DNA from: Okapia johnstoni | Lineage: Eukaryota > Chordata > Mammalia > Artiodactyla > Giraffidae | Direction of reading: 5' to 3' | Assembly: GCA_024291935.2 (NCBI GenBank) | Contig: JAGTYA010000026.1 | Span: 1,723,501 to 1,787,500 of the forward strand | Length of the DNA: 64,000 nt | Part shown: in pieces, positions 21,967 through 33,900 of the stretch | Layout of the letters: every line of letters starts with the position of its first letter | Numbering within the stretch: position 1 is the stretch's first letter | Program-made: the position numbers and the translations under genes | Notes under the pieces: model-generated | The model's database searches: none | What the model saw: the letters and a program-made list of their open reading frames with translations, nothing else | Told to the model about the DNA's origin: nothing

Positions 21967-24900
21967 GGCTCTCACATACATACAAACACGTACTCCCACA
22001 TCTCCACACCAGACACACACACACACAGGCTCATACACACATGGGCTTTCACACATACACACACACACACAGGCTCTCTCATACACACACACACGGGCTC
22101 TCACACACACACACGGGCTCTCACACACACACAGAGGCTCTCACACATAACACACACACATGGGCTCACACACACACACACACACAGGCTCACACACACA
22201 CGGGCTCTCACACACACCGGCTCTCTCACACATACACACAGGCTCTCACACATACACACACACACACACAGGCTCACACACACACACTGGCTCTCACACA
22301 CACACAAACACACACAGGCTCATACACACACGGGCTCTCACACACATGGGCTCTCACACACACGGGCTCTCACACACGCAGGCTCTCACACACACGGGCT
22401 CTCACACATACACACACACACACACACGGGCTCTCACGCATAACACACACACACAGGCTCTCATACACACACACGGGCTCTCACACACACACACGGGCTC
22501 TCACACACACAGGCTCACACGCACACACAGGCTCACACACACGGAGCTCCCACCCGCTGGGGTGTGTTGGGGGACTGGGAGCTCCCCGGCGAGGCGGCTG
22601 GGACTCGGGGCCCGTGCGGGCTCCGGGCCCTGGGCTCCTGCCCACCCCAGAGTGGGCGAGCCGTGGGAGCCTGCTGGCCGCATCTGTGAAATGGGTGTGA
22701 TCACGGCCTCCCCTCTGCGACAGTGGCAGCCTAGCCCTGGCACCCTACACCCCCGTGCAGTCAGGCCTCCGTCCAGAGGAGGTGGCCGGGGCCGGCTGGG
22801 GTGAGGCTGGTTAGAGGCCCTGCTCACGGCCTCTGGGTCTCGCTTCCAGACGGCACGTGACTGTCTGTCACTTAGCGGTTCTGTCTCCTTCCTTCCCGGG
22901 AGAAGGGCCAGACCCAGGACTTCCCGCACCCGGTTTCAAAGGGGCATGTGGCCTCCCCCAGGTGACCCCAGGCATCTGGCTGCCGAACTTTGGGCCACGG
23001 CTGTCGATCTGGGCCAGGCCGAGAAGAGGAAGTCTGTGGTGTTTGCCCAGGTCAGGCTTGCCCCAGGACAGTGTCTGGGCACCAGGGGCACAGAGGTGGG
23101 AGCCCGGGACCCAGCTCCAGTGCCCTCGCGTGTCTACCCTGTCAGGTGCCACCCGCGGCCCCCAGCTCAGCCTGCCTCTGGAAATTGAGTTCACCCTGAT
23201 CCCTCTCTCCTATTGCTTTGAAAGCCAGACAGAAATAAGCTCCCGCCAAACCACGCTTCTCCCAAATAACCTACCCAACACCTTCCGAGCGCCTAGAGCT
23301 GTGTCGGGAGAACCTGGGCGGTGATCAATAAGGTTTAGAGTCCAGTGCCTGAGGGAGAGCCGACGGCATGTTTGCACTGGTGCCATGTTTTGGAGAGGGC
23401 CCCAGGTCGGGGTGGGGTGAGGGTGGGGGGCCTGGCTCTGCCCGCCCCCCAGGACCTGGGCCAGGCTGCGGCCAGGCCTGGGTACTTTGCACCTTGGAGA
23501 TGCCGCCGCCTGGTGGCCAGGACTGCCCCCTCTGCAGGAGCAGATTCACTACGACAGGTTAGTGGAGTCTTTCTCCTGGTCCGTTTCCACCTGTCTGCCA
23601 GATGAGGTTTGACCCAGCAGGCCTCCTTCCAGAGCCTCTGGGCTTCAGTGCCAGCCCTCTACCCGCCCCGTCCCCTACTCCCCTGCACACACTTTGTTCT
23701 GTTGTGCCTGGCCTGAACCCTGAGTCCCTACAGCAGAGCCGGTGCCGATTCACACAAGAACACCTGGGGCCTCCAGGTGGGCGCCCAGATGCTGGGGGAG
23801 GCCCTGCAGGTGGGCAGGCACCTGGCCCCCGGGGGTGGCCGATCAGTTCGGGGGGAGCCACCCTCCCTGGGCCTGAGGACTGTTGGGCTTTGTGGACAGG
23901 GAGGCACCTTAGAGCCGGGGCTGGAGTGGCATTGGGTTCCTTAAGTGCCCCAACTGGTGGCAAGAGTGCCTCAGGCAGGGGGCTCCAGAGCCCGGGTATG
24001 GGTCGAGTCGCCACAGAGGCCTGGGGAGCAGGGCCCCCTTACCCTCTGCACTGAAGCTGCAGCCCTTATACCTTCCGAAAGTTGCTGCTCCCTGCACCTC
24101 AATTGCCAGGGAGACGTGGTGGTTGTGGGGAAGGGGAAGGGCAGGAGGCCAGGCCCATGCAGAGCAGGTGGTGGGCGGGGGGTGGGCAGCCCCCCTGGCC
24201 TCCCTGGCCTCCCTCACCGTCACAGGGAGTCTTCTGTAGCGACCCCCACGCCCAGAGCGGCCCGGGTCGTAGCTCTCCCTCGGGGGATGTCTGACGGCAC
24301 CCTGGAAACCTGCCTCACCTGTGCTGTCACCTGCAGGAGGGTGTTGAGTTTGTTCTGTGCGGCAGCCAGTGGCCAGCTCTGGCTCAGGCTGTGATTCTGG
24401 GGCTACCAGGTGCCCTGGGCATTGTGGGTGAGGGGCAGGAGTAAGGACCCCGGGCTGCCTGTCTCCCCAGTCTCCAGTCCTGGGTGCCGGGAGCCCCAGA
24501 GCTCGATGGTGTGGGTCTTAGGGGCACGGGGGCTACCAAGGGGCAGTGGGCCTGGGAACCGCCCTCCACAGTCCTGCCTGATCAGGGCTCCCGGGGGTGA
24601 GGTCCTCGCTGCTCCCCACCTCAGGGGCTCAGCCGCTCGCTCTCTGGATGGACAATCTTCCCTTCTGTCTCTGAGATAACAGCTCCAGCCCATATGAAAC
24701 TCCCCTGCGTCTTCTCCTTGCCTGCACCTGGGGCCCACTGCGGCGATAAGGAACCTGAGGTTCCAAGTGGCCCACTTGAGGAAGTGGTAGAAGCAGGCTG
24801 GAAACCAGGGCCCTTGCTTCAACCACTGTGGTTCAGGGCCAGCATGGCTCCAGGCAGTGACAGGGTGGTGTGGCATGGCGAGTGGCCGTGCCCAGGGTGC

Positions 24901-27900
24901 GGTGAGCAGGTGCCGGCTGGACAACCTGACCTGCCCCAGGGCCCCCTGCCGGGGCCCACTCACCTCCCCTCTCCCTCTACAGTGGGTGCCCGGCCTGCCA
25001 GACCCTCCCTGTCTAATGTGTGTGTGGCCCCTGCAGCCCAGCCTTGGGACGTCTGTGTCCACAGGCACCCCCTACCCCCGCGCAGGAGCCGAGGGGGCAA
25101 AGAGAAATCCCACAGGAGGGGCTCTTTCAGCCGGTGGGGTGGCTTTGGAGTGGGGACACAGGCCACTTCCTGGGCTCCTCACCCACAGTGGGCGGTAGGC
25201 TCGGAAACTGGCCCAGAAAGTGACCAGGCCTGCTCTGCTGGGCCCCGGGAGGCGGCGGGGGCCTGTGTTCACCTCCCAGCAGGAGGGAGCTCTGGGATCC
25301 CCCAGCTGGCGGGGCCCTGGGGGCCCAGAGTCCTTCCCCACCCCCACTCCTATTTTTAGAGGCCGGGCCAGGCGGCTTCCTGAGGTCAGGGGGCTGGAGA
25401 GGGGTTTCCGCTTCCTGGCTGAGGCGCGGGTCCTGCTCCTCTGTCCTTCCTTCCTTCCTGCCTTGAGCTGGGCGGGTCTGTTCCCAGAGGGCACGACAGG
25501 ACTCCCGGGAAGGCAGTCAGGCCCCGTGTCACCCTGTCCCCATGGCGGGTGGAGGTGGAGGCTCAGCTTGCTGGCCCCACCCAAGCAGGGTGCCCTCTAA
25601 CCCCGCTGACCCTCCACGCCCATTAGCAGGGTTTGGGCTGCGCCTCTGCCCTCTGACTTGTCCGAGGGTCTCCAGGGGCATTTGCTGCCTTGCTTCCTTC
25701 TTGTGGCCTCACTGTCCTCCTGGGAGGGTCTCCAGGCCCCAGGACCTCTCGGGTGCCGAGCCATGTGGGCACTTCCTGGCATGTCTCCCCAGCCAGAGGG
25801 TGCACCCCTCGGGGTGGCGCAGACCTGGAGCCCTTCCTGGGTTAGACAGCCATTCTCCCTGGCAGCGCTGGACTCTGAGGGCGTCAGTGCTGGGGGGCTG
25901 CTGCGGCCCGGCCGCTGATGAAGGGGGTGCAGGGTGCACGCGTGTCCTGTCACTCCTGGAACGTGTGGGCAGCACTTGGGGTGACCATGCGGCCAGCGCG
26001 TGGGCGTGGGGAGGTACCCGAGGCCTGCCGGGAGTGGTGGGGGGCAGCGGGCTCAGCTGAGAGGGGAAGCGGGGAGACACCCTCTCCTTCTCCGTTTCAG
26101 CTGCTTCTTGGAAACGCACACTGGCTGGGCAGGAACCCAGTGTACTTGGCAGCTCCCCCACCCCCTCTTCCTAGCTGACGCTGTTATTTATTAATTCCGA
26201 GAAAGGAGGGAAGAAGAAAGAGACTGAAACTGAACCTTCAGAGCACCGCGAACAGCCCGCGCCGTCCATGGTGTGGGGCCCTCCGGTCAGCCCAGCAGCG
26301 GGTCAGCCAGCCCCTTCCTGACCTGCTGCCCAGCCTCACCCCCAGCAGGAGCATCTCAGGTCCGGGGGCAGCTCAGGTGCAAGAGCAGGTGGCTGCAGCC
26401 CTTCCGACAGGCCGGCCGGCGGGAGAGGGAAGAGGGAGCCGTGCCGGACCCACCAGGGACCGGCCTGCCGGGCACTCCTGCTGGCCGGCCGAGCAGTCTC
26501 CAGCGCTGTCGGGCGTGCTCCGTACACAGCAGCGGCGGCCGAGTGCGCTCCCCGTGTCCGCTGGTGCTCCGTGAATTCCTCAGTGCACACGAGGGCACTG
26601 GGTGCAGGAAGACGCCCAGGGGTCCAAGGTGGCGGCAGCCCGAAGCTCCGGTTCCCACACCACGCCAGGACGGTGTGCTTTCCTCCAGTCCTGGGCTCTG
26701 TTTTGTAGTGGGCGTATCCTTAGTTATCCAGGCCCTTGTTTGACGTTAAACCTCAGTTCTGTGGACAAGATTTCAACATTTCCAGATGCTTCCTGCTGGA
26801 AGCCTGGGGTCCTGACCTCGGTGAAGAAGGTAGCCGGGATCCTTCGGGCCTTGCTGCTTAGAAGTCCGGTAGACAGGGATCTGGGTGTGGGGGCTTTTAA
26901 ACAGCTTTGTGTGACAGAGCGTCAACTGCACGTTTAAGGTGTATAATCTGGGGGCTGCCCTGGTGGCTCAGTAGTGAAGAAGCCTCCTACCAGTGCAGGA
27001 GGCGCACCGGTTTGATCCCTGACCCAGGAAGACCCCACACGCTGCAGAATAACGAAGCCCGTGGGCCACGGCGGGTGAGCCTGCCCTCGAGAGCTGGTGC
27101 CACGGTGATGAGAAGCCCCCATTGCAACCAAAGAAAGTCCTGCAGCAGTGAAGACCCAGCGCGGCCGCAAACAAAATGTCTTCAAAAATAAAGGCTTCCC
27201 TGGCGGCTCTGACGGTAAAGAATCTGTCTTCAATGCAGGAGACCCAGGTTCAATCCCTGGGTTGGGAAGATCCTCTGGAGAAGAGAATCACTTACCCACT
27301 CCAGTATTCTTGCCTGGAGAATCTCACGGGCAGAGGAGCCTGGTGGGCTACAGTCTGCAGGGTCACAGAGAGTTGGAGATGACTTAGTGACAAATTCTTG
27401 CTTTCTTTTTTACCCAGCCCCCCAGGAAGGCCGGGCTAAACTTGCGTCCAGAGTACACGTGTGTCCTGTCCTAACAACCCTTGGTTTTGATGACCCGCTT
27501 AGGGTCTTCATGCACCTGGCTCTTGAATAATTTTCTCTTTGGCAAACCATAAGGCTTCCCCTTTTCATACTGTTCATGGGGCTCTCAAGGCAAGAATGCT
27601 AAAGTGGTTTGCTGTTCCCTTCTCCAGTGGACCACATTTTGTCAGAACCCTCCACCATGACCCGTCTGTCTTGGGTGGCCCTACACGGCATGGCTCATAG
27701 TTTCATTGAGTGAGACAAGGCTGTGGTCCATGTGATCAGATTGGTTAGTTTTCTGTGATTGTGGTTTTCAGTCTGTCTGCCCTCTGATGGAACAGGATAA
27801 GACGCTATGGGAGCTTCCTGATGGGAGAGACTGACTGAGGGGGAAACTGGGACTTTAACTTATATGCAGAGAACATGAGAAACGCTGGGTTGGATGAAGC

Positions 27901-30900
27901 ACAAGATGGAATCAAGATTGCCGGGAGAAATATCAATAACCTCAGATACACAGATGACACCACCCTTATGGCAGGAAGTGAAGAGGAACTAAAGAGCCTC
28001 TTGATGAAAGTAAAAGAGAAGAGTAAACAAGTTGGCCTAAAGCTCAATGGTCAGAAAACTAAGATCATGCCATCCGGTCCCATCACTTCATAGCAAATAG
28101 ATGGGGAAACAGTGGCAGACTTTATTTTTTTGGGGCTCCAAAATAACTGCAGATAGTGACTGCAGCTTTGAAATTAAAAGATGCTTACTCCTTGGAAGGA
28201 AAGTTATGACCAACCTAGACAGCATATTAAAAAGCAGAGACATTATTTTGTCAACAAAGGTCCATCTAGTCAAGGCTGGGGTTTTTCCAGTGGTCATGTA
28301 TGGACGTGAGAGTTGGACTGTGAAGAAAGCTGAGTGCCAAAGAATTGATGCTTTTGAACTGTGGTGTTGGAGATGACTCTTGAGAGTCCCTTGGACTGCA
28401 AGGAGATCCAACCGGTCAATCCTAAAAGAAATCGGTCCTGAATATTCATTGGAAGGACTGGTGCTGAAGCTGAAACTCCAATACTTTTGCCACCTGATGC
28501 GAAGAGCTGACTCACTGGAAAAGACCCTGACGCTGGGAAAGATTGAAGGCAGGAGGCAAAGGGGACGACAGAGGATGAGATGGTTGGATGGCATCATCAA
28601 CTCAATGGACATGAGTTTGAGTAAACTCCGGGAGTTGATGATAGACAGGGAAGCCTGGTGTGTTGCGATTCATGGGGTTGCAAAGAGTCAGACACGACTG
28701 AGCGACTGACACTTTCAGTTTCACATGACCTGGTAGGTTTTGAGGTAGGAGGCACCTGTGGACACCGTGCCCGCCACCAGAAGAGTGGGCACAGCCCTCA
28801 CCCAGCAGAGCCCCCGGAGCCTGGGGACACCCATCTCCCCGCTCCAGGCAACCACTAGCCTGTCTGCATGTCTTAAGTCCATATCTGCATGTATTAAGTT
28901 TGTAAACATTTTTTGGATCCTTAGTTCCCTGACCAGAGACTGAACCTGTGTCCTCTGTACTGCAAGCGTGGAGTCCTGATCCCTGGACCGCCAGGGAAGT
29001 CCCTCTTGTACTTTTTATATGAAGGGAATTGGGAGGTGGGTTTTCCCCGGTTTGGGGGCTTACCAGGAAAGCACATGTGTGTGGGCATGAATGTCCACCC
29101 CCACCCCCACTTGGGGCAGTACCTGGGGGCGCAAGGGCTGAGCACAGGCTGGCGGTGGGGAGTGTCCTGAGGGCCCGAGCTCTGTCTCCTGGATCCCCCT
29201 GCCCGCCACCCTCGCCAGCACCTGGTCTGTGGTCTTCCGTCTCACTGGTTCCATCTGCATCTCCCCCGGGACCGGTGACATTGAGCATCTTTCCCTGTGT
29301 TTATTTGCTGTGTGTGTTTCTCCTGTGGCGAAGTGTCTCTTCAGGGTTAGGTTTTCATGAGGTTTCTCGGCCTGATTTTTAAAAAGCGGCTTGTTTTCTT
29401 GCTGAGTTTTGGAAGCTCTTGATGCCGTTTGGTTGCAGGTCCTTGTTAGCCATTTGCCAGCACCAGTCCATGCTGGTCTTTGAAGAGCAGGCTTCTTTCA
29501 GACTTCGGGGTTTTCTGGGACCCCCGCCTTGCCCTCCTGGGGTGGGGTTGGGGGGGTCGCAGTGCTGCTTTGCCCATCGTCTGTAGGTGACCATAGGTGA
29601 GTGCCCACCGCCCACCAGACTGGGCTGGTCACTGCCACCATTGCCTTCCCCAGGCCTGCCCCAGTGGGTGTGTGCGGGGCCTGGAATGGCTGAGGAGGGG
29701 GCACTTCAGTACCAGGTTCCTCGCTGCCCTGTAGGCAGGACGGGCTTCCCTGTTTGCCCCTCCAGAGGGTGGGGGGCACAGGGAAGTCTGGAGACCGCAG
29801 CCCCCCTGCACATCCTGGGGTCTGTGCTGGGAAGCCCTTCCCAAGGCAGGAGAGGTGGAGGCTCTGCCTGCCCCCCGGACCCCCTGCCTTAGCGTCTGGG
29901 GGTGGGGCAGGCGTGACCCTCACCACTTCCGCTAGGACCAGGCGCCCCACATGGGCCTGTGCCCTTGGCTCCTGGGGTAAGGGGCTGCAGGGGGAAGATG
30001 GGTGGTCCCAGCTGCCCCTCCATGCTCAGTGCCCCTTGCCGTGGGGACACTGAGGCTGAGTCGGGGTTTGGGGCCTGGCCTCTGAGACCACAAAGGGAGG
30101 CCCCGATGAGGCTCCCCAGCCCTGCCCGCTCTGTCCCGGACTCTCTCACAAAGCGCTCTCTGGACCACAGTTTCCCAACAGAATAAGTGGCGGTTTCCAG
30201 CCAGAGTTACCACGGCAACCCTCAGCCTCACCACCGCCTCCCCTGGAGGCGCAGATGGCAGCCGGCTGAGCCAGGAGCCTTGACTCCCTCCGGAGCCGCC
30301 TGCCTCCCCCACCCCGCACCTCCCCTGCTCCGGTCCCTGGGCCCTCCTGCCCTCTCACGGGTGTGATGGGCACCCGGGGAAGCCACAGGATGCCTGCGGC
30401 CCGGGCACTGCCCTTTGCGGGGTGCGCAGGGCCCGGGTGCCCTTGGAGGGACCCTGCTGGTCCCGCATGCTGCCCTCGGTTGGCGAGTGGCGGGGGCGAG
30501 AAATGGAGGCAGCGCCTCCATCCTGGGTGGGGAGTTTGCAGAGTGCTGTCCCGCTCCGAGAGGGTGCCAGCAGCATCCCCTGGCAGGGGCAGCCTGGCTG
30601 CTTCCAAGCACCAACGGTCCCCAACGGTCCCCGCCTTATTGTGCGCGGAGCCAGCCCAGTGTGGAAGGGCCTGGGTGGGGCTGTGAGCCTCCCGCCCCAG
30701 CAGTGTCCCGTGTCCCCTGCCTGGAGATCCCTGGGGGTGCTCGGGGCTTTCCTTGGGGCAGCCCGTGGGGCCGGGGCCTTGAGTCTCCCTCGCTCCGCTG
30801 AGCGTGGCCCCGCCAGTGACTACGGGCCCTGCTCCCAGGCCAGCACTGGGCCAGCCAGGTGGTTTTCTTGGGGCCTGTGTTTTGGTTTCTCTTCCTCTTT

Positions 30901-33900
30901 GGACACATAGCTGACGGTCTGTGTAGGAGCTGGTGCATGTAGTTCCAAAGACGGTCACTTGCCTCGACAGTGGGGGAGCTGGGGGTGCTTGCCTGGCTGG
31001 GTCGGATGCTCAGACGTGGGCCTGGCTTGGACGTGCCCTCAAGGGCAGACTCCGCCTACCCCTGAGCCACCATCCTCTGGGGATGAGTCACTGGAAGCCC
31101 CCACCCCCATGCCAGGCTCTGAGCAGAGTCCCCTTTCCTGCCCGGAGCCCCCTTTCCTGCCAGCTCTCAGGGCGGCCCCGCCCCCAGCTGTCTGGGGAGC
31201 ACAGCAAGCTTCTTCCTGCTCCAGCAGTCTCCCTCTCTGTGGACAGCGACCAGCAGCCTCTGCTCTAATTCCCCCGCCAGCCCCACAGTGGCATCAGATT
31301 GCCACCCCTCACCGTGTCCTGGCAGCAGAGACTTGGCGTCCACTCCTTGGAGTTCCCGGACGAGCTAGCTCAGGGCAGTGCCACCCCCTTGGAGGAGGGC
31401 TCGCCCTTCCCCAGGCCGCGGGCTCCAGTGTGGTCTCTGGCCAGATTTAGCAAGTCAAATACAGGGCATCAGTTAAACTTCCGCTCCAGGTGAGCAGCGA
31501 GTGCTTTTTTGGCATGAGCGTGTTCCAGGCAGTGTTTGGGACACACTTGATACTAAAGAAGCGTCTGTGGATAGCCAGGTGTCTGAGTCTCATCTGACAA
31601 CCTGTCCCGCAGTCTCCCGTGGTGCTTGGTGGGAGGGTCTGGACGAGCCCCCAGTCCCGCGTACCGAAGCCTGCCTGGGGTGTCTGGAAAACCAAGGCGG
31701 CAAAGCAGACATGAGGCAGCGGGCAGCCCAGACTCCAGGGCCTGTGAGCCCAGAGACTGTGATCCCCAAGGCCCTGTGACCCCAGAGTCTGTGAGCCCAG
31801 GCAGGGCCTCTGAGCCCAGAGTCTGTGACCCCAGGACCCTGTGAGCCCAGGGTCTGTGAGCCCAGGCAGGGTCTGTGAGCCCAGAGTCTCTGATCCCAGG
31901 ACCCTGTGAGCCCAGGGTCTGTGACCCCAGGACCCTGTGAGCCCAGAGTCTGTGACCCCAAGGCCCTGTGAGCCCTGCCCTTGGTGCTGACCCAGCAGTG
32001 GGAGGGCCCACACCCACCTCTCTGCGCCTCCGTGTGGGGGAGTCACGTGCAGCACGGCCAGTCTCTGAGCCACATGTGACGAGTGCCCTGCTCTCTCCCC
32101 AGCTGGCCGGAGGTGTGATACTGGGCGTGGCCCTGTGGCTTCGCCATGACCCGCAGACCACCAACCTCCTGTATCTGGAGCTCGGAGACCGGCCTGCCCC
32201 CAACACCTTCTACGTAGGTAAGTGACATGGGATGGGCTGCAGACCCTGGGCAGCCCTGGGCTGGGAGCCCGCAGGAACGGGCCACTGGGGGGTGTGATAG
32301 TAGCTCGGTGAGGCCGCAGACAGGCAGTCAGGGAAGGCTTCCAGGAAGAGACGACTCATTGGGCTTGCTTCTCCCTGGGGCAGGGAGGACGAGGCCCACC
32401 AGCAAGAGTTCGGGGCTGGGGTAGGGGGTTACGTCAGCCTGGGGACCCTGAGGGGCCTGGGCACCTTCTGCAGTTGTGCCAGGGCCTGCCTGGGCCGGGG
32501 TGCTCCCAGGGAAGGCTGGATGGGAGGGGTGTGGGGCATGTGGGGCCCACCCGATCGCCCCTAGCGGGGTGGGAGCCAGGGCGGGAGAGCAGCAGCTGGG
32601 TGGGGGCGGGGCGCTATGTCACATGGTGGGCATTTCAGGGAGGCGCCTGGGAGGGGTGGAGCTGGATGTCTGGGCTGCCTGGGGCCCAGGCCCCTCAGCC
32701 ACACTGGCTGCCTTTTCAGGGCGTCTGTCAGGCTGGGTGTGGGGTGGGGGCCTCCAGGGGCCAGGGGTTCTGGAGGATGGGGAGGGGTGCCTCCTGCTGT
32801 GCGCAGCAGTGCCCCTCCTTCCGGTCCCACCCCCACAAGATTGGCCTGGCTCCCAGAGAGCTCAGGGAGGGTGTGCGGAGATTCTTCTGTCCTTTAAAGG
32901 ACTGGCCCCTGGGCGGGCCCCTCTTGCCCCCACAGGCTGAGCAGCAGGCAGGAAGCCTTCGGGGCTCAGGGCTCACGTGGGGCCCGCGACCACCCACCGT
33001 CCTACGTGGACCCTGTAAGGGGTCCCAGTCCTTCCCAGGCGCTGCTCGGGGGCCCCCACACTCAGGATGCATGCTTGGCTGCTGGGCTACGGGTGGCCCA
33101 CAGTCACCATCCCACTTGGGTGCCCCAGGGCAGTGGGGGTCCTCTTTGGGCCAGGCCCCGGGAGGGCTGGAGCCCGTGGTCTAGTGGTGGTCTCCAGGGC
33201 CAGCCCTCCAGGGAGGGTCCTGAGCCTTTGTTTGCAGGATCCTAGGCTCCCCACCCACCCCCGCTGCGGGGCCCCCTCAGGTGTGAGTCTCAGGCGGAGA
33301 GCATGGGTGTGCCCACCCTGACAGTGCTCAGGGGACGGTGACCTGGCCCGGCACCCTCAGAGCAAAGCGGTCAGCCTTGCCCACCGTCTGAGGACGCAGG
33401 AGTGTCCTCCGGACGCTCGAGGGGTGTTTTTCCCTGGGGCTCCTCCCAGGCCTCTCCTGCCCCTCCCCAGGGCCTGCCCCCACGTGGCCCCAGTCCTCTG
33501 TCCGCGTCCCCCTCTCCGAGCTCTCAGTGAAGGGGGTGTGGGCTCCTCAGGGCGCACCATTTGGGAAGGGGGCCCCTCTTCTCCTGGCTCAGCTGGCTCT
33601 GCTCAGCCCAGTGTGTGGTCTGGCAGCCGGGAGAGGAGCCGAAGGCTGCCTGCCTCAGCCTGGACAGGGCAAGGGTGGCAGCGGGCTGCAGACCTGGGTG
33701 GCCTCGCGCAGCCCTGCTGGGGACACCGTCTGGGGCAGACGGGTGGGGGTCTGGGGAGACCTTGGCAGAAGACTGGAGGCTGGAGGCCGAGCACAGGCTG
33801 CGGTGGGAAGGGTCCCGCGGGGGAGGCTTGTGGGGGTGTGGCTGTCATTGGAGCGGGTGTCCCTGCAGCCGTTCCGCTGCATCACGCCGTCGCTGGGCCT

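Noticed and set aside
21545..22545. CRISPR-like array
   Set aside because: The units are irregular, the 'spacers' are themselves CA repeats, and the genome is mammalian.
21462..22700. 412-codon open frame in CD81 intron 1
   Set aside because: It is created by the CA-rich minisatellite (Thr/His repeats), has no domain, and other frames over the array are open too.
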